Assembly (NCBI GenBank): GCA_963728895.1
Contig: CAVSLM010000011.1
Location: 62,001-126,000, forward strand
Reading direction: 5' to 3'
From: CAVSLM01 sp963728895
GTDB lineage: Bacteria > Pseudomonadota > Gammaproteobacteria > JBBQDK01
Length of the DNA stretch: 64,000 nucleotides
A model generated the notes under the pieces. The model was given only the letters and a program-made list of their open reading frames with translations. It had not been told where the DNA came from and did no database searches. Numbering within the stretch: the stretch's first letter is position 1; each line of letters starts with the position of its first letter. Positions 16,541 to 25,303 of this stretch are shown piece by piece. The position numbers and the translations under genes are program-made.

Positions 16541-17485
16541 ATGAAGATCGGCGTACTGGGTGGCACCGGCTTTGTGGGCAGCTATCTGCTGGAGACACTG
16601 CTGAGCGACGGTCATGAAGTGGTTGCGCTCGTACGGCCCGGCAGTGCGGCCCGACTGCCGCAGAACGAGCGTTGTCGCGCGATTGCCGGTGAGATCAGCG
16701 ATGCGCAAGAGCTGCGCCATACGCTGGAAGGCTGCGAAGCTGCGATCTATCTGATCGGCATCCTGCGCGAATTCCCCGCGCGGGGCATCACCTTCCAGGC
16801 GCTGCAGCTCGACGGAGCGCGGCGCGCCATTGACACAGCAGTGGAGCTGGGCGTGCGCCGTTTCCTCCTGATGAGCGCCAACGGCGTGAAGCCCAATGGC
16901 ACGGCTTATCAGCGCACCAAATTCCTTGCCGAACAGCACCTGCATCAGTCCACGCTGGAGGGGACGGTGTTTCGTCCCTCGGTACTGTTCGGCGATCCGC
17001 GCGGGCGCACGGAATTTGCCACCCGATTGTGCCGCGACATCGTCCGTTCGCCGTTACCCGCGCCGCTGTTCTACGAAGGTCTGCTGCCTTTCGGCGCCGG
17101 CCGCTTCGCGATGGCGCCGGTTCACGTGCGGGACGTGGCGCAAATGTTCGCGCAATCGCTCGTGCGCCCCGAAACTGTCGGGCAGACCTACGCGCTGTGC
17201 GGTCCGGAGCAGCTCGAGTGGCGGCGTATCCTGCAGATCATCGCGCGCGCCGCCGGCAAGCCGAGGAAGCTCGCCTTGCCGGCGCCGGCCTGGCTGCTGA
17301 GAACGGCGGCGGCGCTGCTGGAGCGCTACGAGTTCTTCCCCCTCACTCGCGAGCAGCTGGATATGCTGTTGGAAGGAAACACCTGCGCGGATGCCAGCGC
17401 ACCGGCCACCTTCGGCCTCGAACTTACCCGGTTCGACGAGCAAGCCCTGGCCTACCTCGCCGATCAGGGGCTTTCGCAGGTGTAG
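16541..17485 (+). CDS. NAD(P)-binding epimerase-like protein (complex I NDUFA9-type)
   Basis: A 314-residue atypical short-chain dehydrogenase. The Rossmann start MKIGVLGGTGFVGSYLLE holds the GxxGxxG dinucleotide motif, followed by RFLLMSANGVKPNGTAYQRTK, where the YxxxK pair is kept, FRPSVLFGDP and VHVRDVAQMFA. Such proteins resemble the NDUFA9 accessory subunit of complex I and other nucleoside-diphosphate-sugar epimerase-like proteins. The substrate is unknown. A strong ribosome site (gaggaggag) precedes the ATG. The right end of repeat B lies only 34 bp upstream, so the repeat may sit within its promoter. Confidence 0.85.
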   Translation: MKIGVLGGTGFVGSYLLETLLSDGHEVVALVRPGSAARLPQNERCRAIAGEISDAQELRHTLEGCEAAIYLIGILREFPARGITFQALQLDGARRAIDTAVELGVRRFLLMSANGVKPNGTAYQRTKFLAEQHLHQSTLEGTVFRPSVLFGDPRGRTEFATRLCRDIVRSPLPAPLFYEGLLPFGAGRFAMAPVHVRDVAQMFAQSLVRPETVGQTYALCGPEQLEWRRILQIIARAAGKPRKLALPAPAWLLRTAAALLERYEFFPLTREQLDMLLEGNTCADASAPATFGLELTRFDEQALAYLADQGLSQV

Positions 17486-17856
17486 CCGTGTTCCGAGAGT
17501 CCGGCTTCCAGGTAGTCCGCCACCAGCGGCGTGGCCAGCAGGTACTCTGCAGTGCGCCCGGTCCATTGGTCGCGTGCCTCGCGCAGCGCCTCTTCCCATT
17601 CGCTGAGATCGTAGTCCTCACGACCCAACCACATCAGGGCTACCAGACAGATCTGCTGATCGGGCTCGAGGTCCTCGATGGCGAGCCGCGCTTCCTGCAG
17701 CGTCAGGTCCCCCGCATGGTCGGCGAGCACCTCCCTGGCCCAGTCGTCCACTGAATTCAGCCCCGGCTCAGGTATCACCACCTGCTCCTGGGCGTGGAAT
17801 TCCCGGGCACGTGCGATGATGTGGCAAACGGTCTCCGGATTGACATCAAGCATCAT
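17464..17856 (-). CDS. DUF3775 domain-containing protein
   Basis: A 130-residue acidic cytoplasmic protein. It begins MMLDVNPETVCHIIARAREFH and carries LNSVDDWAREVLADHAGDLT, DLEPDQQICLVALMWLGR and a helical ALREARDQWT, which match the DUF3775 family found mainly in proteobacteria. The function is unknown. Its 3' end overlaps the end of the epimerase-like gene by 22 bases on the opposite strand. Confidence 0.85.
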   Translation of the reverse strand: MMLDVNPETVCHIIARAREFHAQEQVVIPEPGLNSVDDWAREVLADHAGDLTLQEARLAIEDLEPDQQICLVALMWLGREDYDLSEWEEALREARDQWTGRTAEYLLATPLVADYLEAGLSEHGYTCESP

Positions 17857-17916
17857 GACGTACTCGTAATGGAAACTTCAAGGCAAGCATAGTGGCCGCC
17901 GCATGGGCCGGGGCAA

Positions 17917-17987
17917 GAAATTGGGGTCGGTGGCAAACAAGAGCTTTCGTGCAGTCAATTCTCGCTTGTCACCGACCCCGATTTTTT
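17917..17987. repeat. REP-like hairpin, GGGGTCGGTG family, copy 1
   Basis: GGGGTCGGTG (17923-17932) and CACCGACCCC (17970-17979) form a long stem, extended by imperfect pairing on both sides and ending in a T-run (ATTTTTT) on the plus strand. The same arms recur at 36929-36972. It lies just past the 3' end of the LOG-family gene and may also stop transcription. Confidence 0.7.
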
Positions 17988-17989
17988 GG

Positions 17990-18806
17990 TCAGAGGATTG
18001 CGCCACGTTCGGCGACGGAGTATCGGGCGAGGTATCCGGTGATGAACTCGAAGGCGTCTTGCACGGAGTCGGTGCGATGAAACAGTGACGAGATCCTTGG
18101 CATCGATGGTGTGGTAGCGGATCAGGGCCTCGAAATCGATCACCTCGCGCCAGTAGCGCGTCCCGAACAGCACCACCGGGAGGTGTTTGCGGATCTTCTG
18201 CGTCTGCAGCAGGGTAAGGATCTCGAACAGCTCGTCGAGGGTGCCGAATCCGCCCGGAAATACGATCACCGCCTTGGCCAGATAGGCGAACCAGAACTTG
18301 CGCATGAAGAAGTAGTGGAAGTGAAAGGACAGCTCGCGGGTCACGTAGCGGTTGTCGAACTCCTCGTTGGGTATCGAAATCGTCAGTCCCACGTTCATAC
18401 CCTTGGCTTCCGAGGCGCCGCGATTGGCCGCCTCCATGATGCCGGGGCCGCCGCCCGTGCACACCACGAAGCGCCGTTCCTCATCCTGCAGCTCCTTCGA
18501 CCATCCGGTGAATCGCGCCGCCAGCTCGCGCGCCGCCTCGTAGTACTGCGACATCTCCAGTTGCGACTGCGCCCGCGCGAGGTCGGTGCCGCCGGCCTCG
18601 GCAACGCGCAGCTCGGCTTCCGCCTGCTCGCGCGACACGAAGCGCGCCGAGCCCATGAACACAATCGTGTCGTCGATGCGATAGCGCTCGAAGCGGCTGC
18701 GCGGCTCGAGGTACTCCGAGAGGATGCGCAGGGCGCGCGCCGAGCTGCTGTTGAGAAAGTCCTGGTTGTGATAGGCCTCGACTGGCGGCCGGCGATTCTG
18801 CTCCAT
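17990..18806 (-). pseudogene. LOG family (TIGR00730) protein, frameshifted
   Basis: The gene matches the lysine-decarboxylase-like Rossmann family (LOG, cytokinin-activating phosphoribohydrolase-type): VVCTGGGPGIMEAANRG, MNVGLTISIPNEEFDNRY and the signature VFPGGFGTLDELFE are intact. At about 18086 the frame breaks after AKDLVT. The expected C-terminus (LFHRTDSVQDAFEFITGYL) is present in the next frame and ends at 17990. One inserted base explains this. Without repair the product ends in an unrelated basic tail past the repeat at 17955. The catalytic core is whole, so the break may be recent or a sequencing error. ATG 18806 is preferred over 18878. Confidence 0.75.
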
Positions 18807-19292
18807 CTCGTCCTCGTCTCGGGTAGGGCTTCGGTGTTGCTGCGCGATGGCCCGGCTGCGCGGGCGCTGCCACGGCATTGTGCGGGAATTGATGGGGGAA
18901 CTGCAAAGCCGGGGCGAACGGGTCTCCCTCTCACGCGGCGCTCATTCGGAGTTTCCCGTTACGTGGGAGCGACGGGTTGTGCATAAGCTGACCTGGCGTC
19001 GCGCAGCTGGCGCGACGGGGCTCGCCGTTGCGTTGCCGGTCCTGCGGTTGCAGGCGTGACGGGCCGTTGCCTAGTGCTGCGCCACATACATGCTATTGAG
19101 ATCGATGGTGTTTTACATGATTGCGGGCGTGGTTGCGCCCGGCGTTGCACCCGGGCTTGACGGCCGTTCCGGGCGCACGGTCCGAGCGCAACGTCGACGC
19201 TGCAGCGCTGATTACACTTGTCCCGGCAAGTTGTCCACGACTTATCAACATGCTTTTCAGCGCGCCGCAGATACGCGGCCGGACGCCGGGCT
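18807..19292. other. intergenic stretch without a recognised gene
   Basis: No credible protein frame is seen in 486 bases. Near 19226-19252 there are two loosely DnaA-box-like 9-mers (TTGTCCACG and TTATCAACA), too weak and too few for an origin. It holds the upstream region of the LOG gene and the end of the dienelactone hydrolase gene. Confidence 0.35.
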
Positions 19293-20087
19293 TCAATCCT
19301 CCTGGAAGATCTGTTGCAGGAACTGCAGGGTCTGCGCCCAGGAGTCGCGGTCGGCCTCGGGATCGTAGGCGAGGGGCATGTCGAACTTCTTCCCGAAGGC
19401 GTCGGCCTCGGGATTGGTAAAGCTGTGTTTGGCGCCCGGGTAGACCACCACACGGTAGTCTGCCTGCGCCGCATCCATTTCCTTCCTGAACGCCTGGACA
19501 ACCTCCGGTGGGGCCATGGGGTCGGCGGCACCGGTGAACACCAGCACCCGCGCCCGGATGTCGTCGGCCTTCGCCGGCCGGGCGGCGCTGAGGCTGCCGT
19601 GAAAGCTCACCACGCCGTCCAGAGGCGCGCCGCGCCGCGCCATTTCCAGCACGATGCCGCCGCCGAAGCAGTAGCCCAGGGCAGCGATGTGCTCGGGGTC
19701 GACGGTGGGCTGGCCGGCGAGCAAGGTTCGCGCGGCCTCGAAACGCGCCTTGGCGACCGGCATGTTGCTGCGCACGGCGGCGGCAAATTTCCCCGCGTCC
19801 TTGGGATGGGTGGCCTGTTTGCCGTCTCCGTACATGTCCAGGGCGAACGCCGTGTAGCCTTGCTCGGCGAGCATGCGCGCGCGCTTTTTCACGTAGTCGT
19901 TCAGTCCCCACCACTCGTGCACCACCAGCACGCCGGGCCGCTTGCCCCGCACCGCGTCGTCGTAGGCGAGGTAGCCCTTCAGCTTCGTGTCGCCGGCCTT
20001 GTATTCGACCTGCTCGGTCTTGATCGCGGCCTGCGCCGTGGCCACGCCGAGCAGCACCAGAGGCAGCACCAACAACCAGTTCTTCAT
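19293..20087 (-). CDS. exported dienelactone hydrolase family protein
   Basis: A 264-residue alpha/beta hydrolase of the dienelactone hydrolase family with a clear signal peptide (MKNWLLVLPLVLLGVATAQA). The nucleophile is Cys in LGYCFGGGIVLE, the Asp lies in FTGAADPMAPP and the His in GAKHSFTNPEAD. VLVVHEWWGLNDYVKKRA is the family's oxyanion/cap segment. Export suggests a periplasmic hydrolase; the substrate is unknown. ATG 20087 has a gga-gac ribosome site and directly precedes the signal peptide. Confidence 0.9.
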   Translation of the reverse strand: MKNWLLVLPLVLLGVATAQAAIKTEQVEYKAGDTKLKGYLAYDDAVRGKRPGVLVVHEWWGLNDYVKKRARMLAEQGYTAFALDMYGDGKQATHPKDAGKFAAAVRSNMPVAKARFEAARTLLAGQPTVDPEHIAALGYCFGGGIVLEMARRGAPLDGVVSFHGSLSAARPAKADDIRARVLVFTGAADPMAPPEVVQAFRKEMDAAQADYRVVVYPGAKHSFTNPEADAFGKKFDMPLAYDPEADRDSWAQTLQFLQQIFQED

Positions 20088-20188
20088 CGATGGTCTCCTG
20101 CGATAAGTGCAGCCCACCCGGCCCGTGCCGCTGCGCGCCGCGACTCCGGATACCGGACGCGGTCGCCTCGTGCCGGTCCTGGAGATTC

Positions 20189-20704
20189 TCAGTAATGTAG
20201 CAGCGAGTGAACGCGCCGCTCGCCCAGCTTGTGCCGGCCGGAAAGAAAGTCGAGCTCGACCACGAAGGCGCAGGCGACCACATCTGCGCCCAGCCGCTCG
20301 ATCAGCTCACAGCTTGCCGCCGCCGTCCCGCCCGTGGCGAGCACGTCGTCCACCACCAGGACCCGCTCGCCGGGCTGCAGGGCATCGACGTGCACTTCCA
20401 GGCGCTCGGAGCCGTATTCCAGGTCGTAGGAGATGCTGTGCACGTCGTAGGGCAGCTTGCCCGGCTTGCGCAGTGGCACGAAGCCGATGCCGAGCTCCCA
20501 GGCGGCGAGGCAGCCGAAAATGAATCCGCGCGCCTCCATGCCCACCACGGCCGTCAGCGCGTCGCCGAAGAAGGGATGCACCAGCTCGTGCACTGCCAGC
20601 CGCAGCGCCGCGGGGTCGCGCACCAGCGGCGTAATATCGCGGTAGACAACCCCGGGGCGAGGAAAATCCGGAATGTCGCGGATTCTGGCTCTGAGACGGT
20701 GCAA
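20189..20704 (-). CDS. apt: adenine phosphoribosyltransferase
   Basis: A 171-residue enzyme of purine salvage that makes AMP from adenine and PRPP. Evidence is the N-terminal LRARIRDIPDFPRPGVVYRD, GMEARGFIFG, FVPLRKPGKLPY and the PRPP-binding loop VLVVDDVLATGGTAAA. The likely start is TTG at 20704, which gives the normal family N-terminus and has GAGGGAG seven nt upstream. An ATG 51 nt further upstream would add an atypical extension. No partner gene is adjacent. Confidence 0.93.
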   Translation of the reverse strand: MHRLRARIRDIPDFPRPGVVYRDITPLVRDPAALRLAVHELVHPFFGDALTAVVGMEARGFIFGCLAAWELGIGFVPLRKPGKLPYDVHSISYDLEYGSERLEVHVDALQPGERVLVVDDVLATGGTAAASCELIERLGADVVACAFVVELDFLSGRHKLGERRVHSLLHY

Positions 20705-20800
20705 GGCGTGCTCCCTCGTGCTTGTTCGATGGCTGCGACCCGCAGAGGATAGCATTGGACGCCGCCAGGCAGGGCACGTGCAGCGCGGGATGGGCGATGC

Positions 20801-21859
20801 TCAGTCGTACCAGCGGCAGAACGACGCAAGCGCCTCGCGTGCGGTACGGTATCGGTTGACAGGATGTTCCCGATCGGGATACCCGAGCGCCATGCCGCAC
20901 ACCAGGATCAGCTCCTCGGACACGCCGAGCACACTGCGCACCACGTCGGGGTAATCGGCCAGTGCGGCCTGCGGGCAGGTGGCGAGCCCCTGCTCCAGCG
21001 CAAGCAGCATGATGCTTTGCAGAAAGATCCCGAGATCGACCCAGGCACCGTGCGACATCCCGCGCTCCAGAAAGAACAACAATCCGACCGGCGCACCGAA
21101 GAAGTCGAAGTTCGCGTCCCACTGCCGCGCGCGGCGCACCTTGTCCTCGCGGGCGATTCCCAGCGCGCCATAGAGGGCATAGCCGCAGGCGCGGCGGCGC
21201 CCCAGGTAGGGCTCGCGCCAATGCGCAGGGTAGTAGAGGTAGTCCGGGTGCTCTGCGGTGCCCGCGGCACGCGCGCCGCGCAACTGCTCGCTGAGACGTG
21301 CGCGGCTGCTACCGCTCACCACGGCGACCTGCCAGGGCTGCAGGTTGCCGCCGGAGGGCGAGTAGCGCGCGGCATCCAGTATGGCCTCGACTTCTTCGCG
21401 CGTAACCGCCCGATCCAGAAAGGCGCGTGTCGAGGCGCGGGTGCGCACTGCGGCTTCGACGCCAGGCGGCGCCTTGGGTGCGCTCACGGCTCTCTTCCCC
21501 TTGTCCGCGAACAGGCGCTCCAGCTCGGCACGCGCCTCATCGGCGTCGGTGGGGCTGTGCTGCACGGGGGTGCCGCCGAACAGCGCTTCCAGCTCGTTGC
21601 GGCTCTGCCCCTCCTGGTGAGGGGACCAGGCACCGGGCCGCAGGCGCAGATAGTCGCAGAAGTTTGCCCGTTCCTTGTTTGCGACGCGTTCGGCGACGGG
21701 CTCGCGACAGCTGTCGGCGACCTGCGGATCGTAGAACTCGCACATGCGGCACACGTGCAGGTCGGCACCGCACGAGGGACACTCCTCGGCGCGCCGCAAG
21801 GGCAGCGGTACTCCCTGCAATCCGGCACCGCAGCGCCAGCAAACCAGATCGTCGGCCAT
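20801..21859 (-). CDS. zinc-ribbon/nitroreductase fusion protein
   Basis: A 352-residue chain. Residues 1-70 carry eight cysteines (7, 10, 27, 30, 37, 40, 51, 68), including CWRC, CPSC and CRMC pairs, and should bind one or two zinc ions. A linker follows. Residues about 135-350 are a flavin-dependent nitroreductase: RTRASTRAFLDRAVTREEV, ARYSPSGGNLQPWQVAVV, a central AWVDLGIFLQSIMLLALEQG helix and a C-terminal LVCGMALGYPD. FMN binding and NAD(P)H-dependent reduction are expected from the family. The zinc-ribbon part is usually a separate small protein, so the fusion is notable. Confidence 0.88.
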   Translation of the reverse strand: MADDLVCWRCGAGLQGVPLPLRRAEECPSCGADLHVCRMCEFYDPQVADSCREPVAERVANKERANFCDYLRLRPGAWSPHQEGQSRNELEALFGGTPVQHSPTDADEARAELERLFADKGKRAVSAPKAPPGVEAAVRTRASTRAFLDRAVTREEVEAILDAARYSPSGGNLQPWQVAVVSGSSRARLSEQLRGARAAGTAEHPDYLYYPAHWREPYLGRRRACGYALYGALGIAREDKVRRARQWDANFDFFGAPVGLLFFLERGMSHGAWVDLGIFLQSIMLLALEQGLATCPQAALADYPDVVRSVLGVSEELILVCGMALGYPDREHPVNRYRTAREALASFCRWYD

Positions 21860-21949
21860 GGTCGGAACCTCCGTCCGCTGCGCAAGCGGGCAAAGTTACC
21901 AGGATGATGGCGACTGCGGAAGTGAGGTCACGCACCCACAGACGCAGCC

Positions 21950-22000
21950 AATATGCCGCCGAATCTCCGACGCCCAGCCGGGTGACGGCGGCGGCATATT
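21950..22000. other. hairpin between divergent genes
   Basis: AATATGCCGCCG (21950-21961) pairs perfectly with CGGCGGCATATT (21989-22000) across a 27-nt loop. It lies between the divergent nitroreductase and pirin genes. It could be an operator-like palindrome or a leader structure of either gene. Confidence 0.4.
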
Positions 22001-22138
22001 TTCAGGCATTCGCGTGCCTGCGTTCAGCGTGCCGACCGCCCGCCACGGATGTTTTCTGATGCGCAGAGCGACTACACTAATTAGACTTGGACACCACAGC
22101 CCGCCGCGATGACGCAAGGGCTGCAAAGGGGCTACGCC

Positions 22139-23047
22139 ATGACCATGCGCAACGTGCGACAGGTGGTACAGGCGCGAGCGGTACCAGAGGTGCGTGGTGT
22201 GACGGTACACCGCACCATAGGCACCCCGACTCTGCGGCATCTCGACCCTTTCCTGATGCTGGATTGCTTCACCAATGACGAGAGCGGAGAGCCTCCCGCG
22301 CAGCTATCCGATCAGCCGCAACGCGGCTTCGTCATTCTCACCTACATGCTCGATGGCCGTCTGCTGCACCATGACAGTCTCGGCAATCGTGGCGATGTTC
22401 CGGCCGGCGCCGTGCAGTGGCACAAGTCGGCGCGCGGCGCAGTCTACGCCACCTGGCCGCGCCGCATCGAAGGGCACGTGCGCGGATTTCGCCTGTGGCT
22501 CAACCTGCCGGCATGCGAAAAGATGGGCACGCCCAGCTACCAGGAGTTTCCTGCCGAGGTGATTCCTTCGGCATGTGCCGACGTGCAGCAAGTGCGGGTG
22601 ATCGGCGGCGACTATGAAGGCCATCACGGCCCGGTGGTCGACCCCTGCACGGCCCTGCAGCTGCTCGACGTGGAGCTGAGTGCCGGGCGCGCGTTTACTC
22701 ATCGACTGCCGCCGGAGATGGTGGTGTCGTTTTTCGTCTTCGAGGGGCGAGCGGCGCTGAACGGCACGCATGTGCCGCAGTACGGGCTTGCGGTGTTGGG
22801 AGAGGGCGACGAGGTCAAGGTGGCGGCGGGCGCCGAAGGCACACGCTTTCTCCTGTTGGGCGGCCGGCCGCTGCACGAGCCCATCGCACAGCAGGGTGCG
22901 TTCGTGATGAATACCCAGGAGGAGATTCGCCAGGCCCTGCATGACTTCGGCGTCCGGGGATCGGAGGACCAGTCCCGTGGCACCCGGCTCGGCACGGGGT
23001 CCGATTCCGGTCTGCACCGGCTTCCGACCCGCTCGCCAGGCGTCTGA
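22139..23047 (+). CDS. pirin-like cupin protein lacking metal ligands
   Basis: A 302-residue bicupin of the pirin family: HRTIGTPTLRHLDPFLMLDCF, GFVILTYMLDGRLLHHDSLG, VPAGAVQWHKSARG, FRLWLNLPACEKM and a C-terminal cupin half with AFTHRLPPEMVVSFFVFEG. The usual iron site (HPH and HSE) is gone: HPH reads QPQ and the second motif reads YAT. Quercetinase-type or redox-sensing activity of metal-loaded pirins is therefore unlikely. The last 20-30 residues are low-complexity. The start could also be ATG 22109 or 22145; none has a strong ribosome site. Confidence 0.85.
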   Translation: MTMRNVRQVVQARAVPEVRGVTVHRTIGTPTLRHLDPFLMLDCFTNDESGEPPAQLSDQPQRGFVILTYMLDGRLLHHDSLGNRGDVPAGAVQWHKSARGAVYATWPRRIEGHVRGFRLWLNLPACEKMGTPSYQEFPAEVIPSACADVQQVRVIGGDYEGHHGPVVDPCTALQLLDVELSAGRAFTHRLPPEMVVSFFVFEGRAALNGTHVPQYGLAVLGEGDEVKVAAGAEGTRFLLLGGRPLHEPIAQQGAFVMNTQEEIRQALHDFGVRGSEDQSRGTRLGTGSDSGLHRLPTRSPGV

Positions 23048-23180
23048 CCGCGGTTCGCTGTGCGGACCCGCCGGCGCCTCCCGGCACCGTCTCATGCAAC
23101 GGCGTTCGCTATTCCCAACCGAGGGCGGCGTGCACGCTTTGCGCGTGCGCTGTCCGGTGTGTGCACCGTCATCCCTCGTC

Positions 23181-23645
23181 ATGGACGCGGCGTTGCACGG
23201 CGCGCCGCGGCGCGACCGCCCGCCATCCCGGACCGGGCCCCCAGCGCCCGCTGGCGGGCGGCGACCGCCCACGGCGTCTTTCGAAGTGCTGGTGTTCGGC
23301 TCGGATCTGGCGGGGCGCCACAACAGCGGCGACGCGCTGACGGCGTTGCGCGATCACGGTGCCATCTATGGCCGCGGTGTAGGTTTGCAGGGTCGAAGCT
23401 ACGCGCTGCCGGTGCGCGACGAGCAAGGCAAGCTCCTGCCGGTGCCGATCATTGCGCGCTATGTGGATGCCTTCGTGCGCCTGGCGGCGACCCACCGCCA
23501 GACCACGTTTCACGTGACCCGCATCGGCTGCGGACGAGATGCCTACCGGGACGAAGAGATCGCGCCGCTGTTCGCGGCGGCACCACCCAACTGCCGCCTG
23601 CCCAGGGGCTGGCGCAATTCCCGTACCGGTGCCGGACTGGCCTGA
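23181..23645 (+). CDS. A1S_2505-like phage-type protein
   Basis: A 154-residue protein. After a Pro/Arg-rich N-terminus, residues ~40-150 read FEVLVFGSDLAGRHNSGDAL, HGAIYGRGVGLQGRSYALP, FHVTRIGCGRDAYRDEEIAP and PNCRLPRGW. This matches the conserved family annotated as A1S_2505 phage non-structural protein, found in many proteobacterial chromosomes and some phages. The molecular function is unknown; the fold may be macro-domain-like. ATG 23181 is a reasonable start, but the frame is open upstream. Confidence 0.75.
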   Translation: MDAALHGAPRRDRPPSRTGPPAPAGGRRPPTASFEVLVFGSDLAGRHNSGDALTALRDHGAIYGRGVGLQGRSYALPVRDEQGKLLPVPIIARYVDAFVRLAATHRQTTFHVTRIGCGRDAYRDEEIAPLFAAAPPNCRLPRGWRNSRTGAGLA

Positions 23646-23774
23646 AACAGCGCGGCACTGCACGGCGGCTGCGGATTGGAGGCGCTTTGCACAGCCTGCC
23701 TCCCGGCTGCTACGCTTGGCGCGGACGCGCGGTGCTTCCTCGCGTTCGCCAGCCAACCATCAGAGGTAGACCCG

Positions 23775-24140
23775 ATGAAGAAAGTCACGACGGTGCTCCT
23801 GCTCGCGTTTGCCGGGCCGCTGCTCGCCCAGACGGCCCCGCAGGGCCAGGGCACGCCGGACCCGACGGAGATGTTCATGAAGCAGGCCGACACCAACAAG
23901 GACGGCAAGGTCAGCATGGACGAGTTCCTGATGCCGATGAAGCAGCAATTCAAGTACATCGACAAGAACAACGACGGCTCCATCAGCCGGGAGGAGGCGC
24001 AAGCCTTCAACCAGCAGATGCAACAGCGCATGCAGCAGATGCGCGAGCGCGCCGAGCAGCAGCGCGGCCAGCGCCAGGGTGCGCCGCCGCAGGGGGGGTA
24101 CGAACCGCCCGCCGGTGGCGAGGGCGGCTACGGCCAGTAA
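23775..24140 (+). CDS. exported EF-hand protein
   Basis: A 121-residue protein with a signal peptide (MKKVTTVLLLAFAGPLLAQ) and two canonical EF-hand loops, DTNKDGKVSMDEF and DKNNDGSISREEA, so Ca2+ binding in the periplasm is predicted. A Gln/Met/Arg-rich helix and a Gly/Pro-rich tail follow. A ribosome site (agaggtag) precedes the ATG. Confidence 0.88.
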   Translation: MKKVTTVLLLAFAGPLLAQTAPQGQGTPDPTEMFMKQADTNKDGKVSMDEFLMPMKQQFKYIDKNNDGSISREEAQAFNQQMQQRMQQMRERAEQQRGQRQGAPPQGGYEPPAGGEGGYGQ

Positions 24141-24396
24141 CCCGCGCGCTGATCCCTCCTGATTCATCCCCGTGGTATGACCGGTGGCAATGATCGCGGT
24201 GTGAGCCGGGCTTGCCGCCGGTCGCTGCCCGCCGCGGAGGACGACAGTTATCCCTTCGTTCATCGCGTGCGCTTCGCCCGCCTGCAGCATCGGCGCTGGT
24301 CCGGCGCGTGGGGGATGTGCGAAACTGCGGGTCCGTTCCATCAGTGCTCGGCGCCGGCTCGCGCAAGGCGGCGCCCATCGTAAAGAGGCGGCGACC

Positions 24397-24801
24397 ATGA
24401 CCAAGCGTGACGATCTTGCGGCGGAGCTGGCCCTGGACGCGGACAACCTGTACCGCGAGGAGATTTTCACGGACCAGCATGCGGGCACGCTGCGGCGGCT
24501 GACGCCGGTCCACAGCGACGGCACGACCGATCCCGCGCGGCGGGTGCTTTACGTCGGTCAGGCGCAGCTGCTGACGCCGGTCGGTACGGTTCCGCTGGCA
24601 TTCGAGATCCAGGCGAACGGCTTGAAGGAGGCGCTCGCCGGTTTCGCCGCGGCCGCTCGCGAAGCGGTCGACCGCACTTTGGAGGAATTGCAGGAGCTGC
24701 GGCGCGAGGCCGCCTCCTCCATCGTCATCCCCGACCTGGATCCGCGCGGTCCGGGCGGACCCGGTGGTCTACCGGGTGGGGGCAAGATCCAACTGCGCTA
24801 G
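24397..24801 (+). CDS. conserved hypothetical cytoplasmic protein
   Basis: A 134-residue soluble protein. It starts MTKRDDLAAELALDADNLYR and continues with EIFTDQHAGTLRRLTPVHSDG, VLYVGQAQLLTPVGTVPL, LAFEIQANGLKEALAGF and a long helix to about residue 110, ending in a Gly/Pro-rich tail. Similar proteins of unknown role occur in many proteobacteria. Ribosome site aaagaggcgg lies before the ATG. Repeat A copy 2 starts within 5 nt of its stop codon. Confidence 0.75.
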   Translation: MTKRDDLAAELALDADNLYREEIFTDQHAGTLRRLTPVHSDGTTDPARRVLYVGQAQLLTPVGTVPLAFEIQANGLKEALAGFAAAAREAVDRTLEELQELRREAASSIVIPDLDPRGPGGPGGLPGGGKIQLR

Positions 24802-24805
24802 TGTA

Positions 24806-25205
24806 CTGTTTCATTCTGTTTGGAACCCAAGCGGCGATTGGCGCGAATGACCTTCTGCAGGATATCGCCAGCGCTCCTGGTCCGGATGAATCGCCTGGGC
24901 CTGGTGTCGTGAATTGGCGAGGTACTCGTCGATGGCGGTCACCAGCGCCGTAGGGCGGATAAGCGCAGCGCATCCGCCACCCAGCCAGCTCTGGTTCAAA
25001 ATCCGACTCCGGGACGCCCATTGCCTCCCTGATTCCCATGACGCCTGATCCCCTTCGCGATCCACTCAGCACGAGAAACTCGACGGGAGCGAAACGGCTT
25101 CGTGCACTCCTGACGCCGGCCGATCATGAATGGCGGATGCGCTGCGCTTATCCGCCTTACCTCCATCGAAGGCTCAAATGTCTCGTCAAGAGTGCACCAC
25201 TACAG
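24806..25205. repeat. repeat A, copy 2 (about 400 bp)
   Basis: It aligns with 15846-16254 over its length with scattered substitutions and a few small gaps. The 29-base inverted arms are at 24950-24978 and 25132-25160, the latter with one change. The right end CACCACTACA is kept; the left end (TAGTGTACTGTTTC) is more diverged. It is followed at once by the first bases of repeat B, as in copy 1. Confidence 0.75.
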
Positions 25206-25250
25206 CGCGGAAATCTCACCAGCATTCCCGGGAGCTGGCGGAATTCGCAG
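25206..25250 (+). repeat. repeat B, truncated copy
   Basis: CGCGGAAATCTCACCAGC and then TTCCCGGGAGCTGGCGG match the first ~45 bases of repeat B. The alignment stops after GGAATTCGCAG. It faces the full-length copy at 26000-26232, so the DUF2959 gene lies between two inverted B ends. Confidence 0.65.
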
Positions 25251-25303
25251 GCAGGACACGCGAGCCCTGCGGCGGAATCCGGGATCCGGGCGGGACACGC
25301 GGG

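Noticed and set aside
19226..19252. Two DnaA-box-like 9-mers as a replication origin
   Set aside because: Both deviate from the consensus, there is no cluster, no AT-rich unwinding region and no dnaA/dnaN context.
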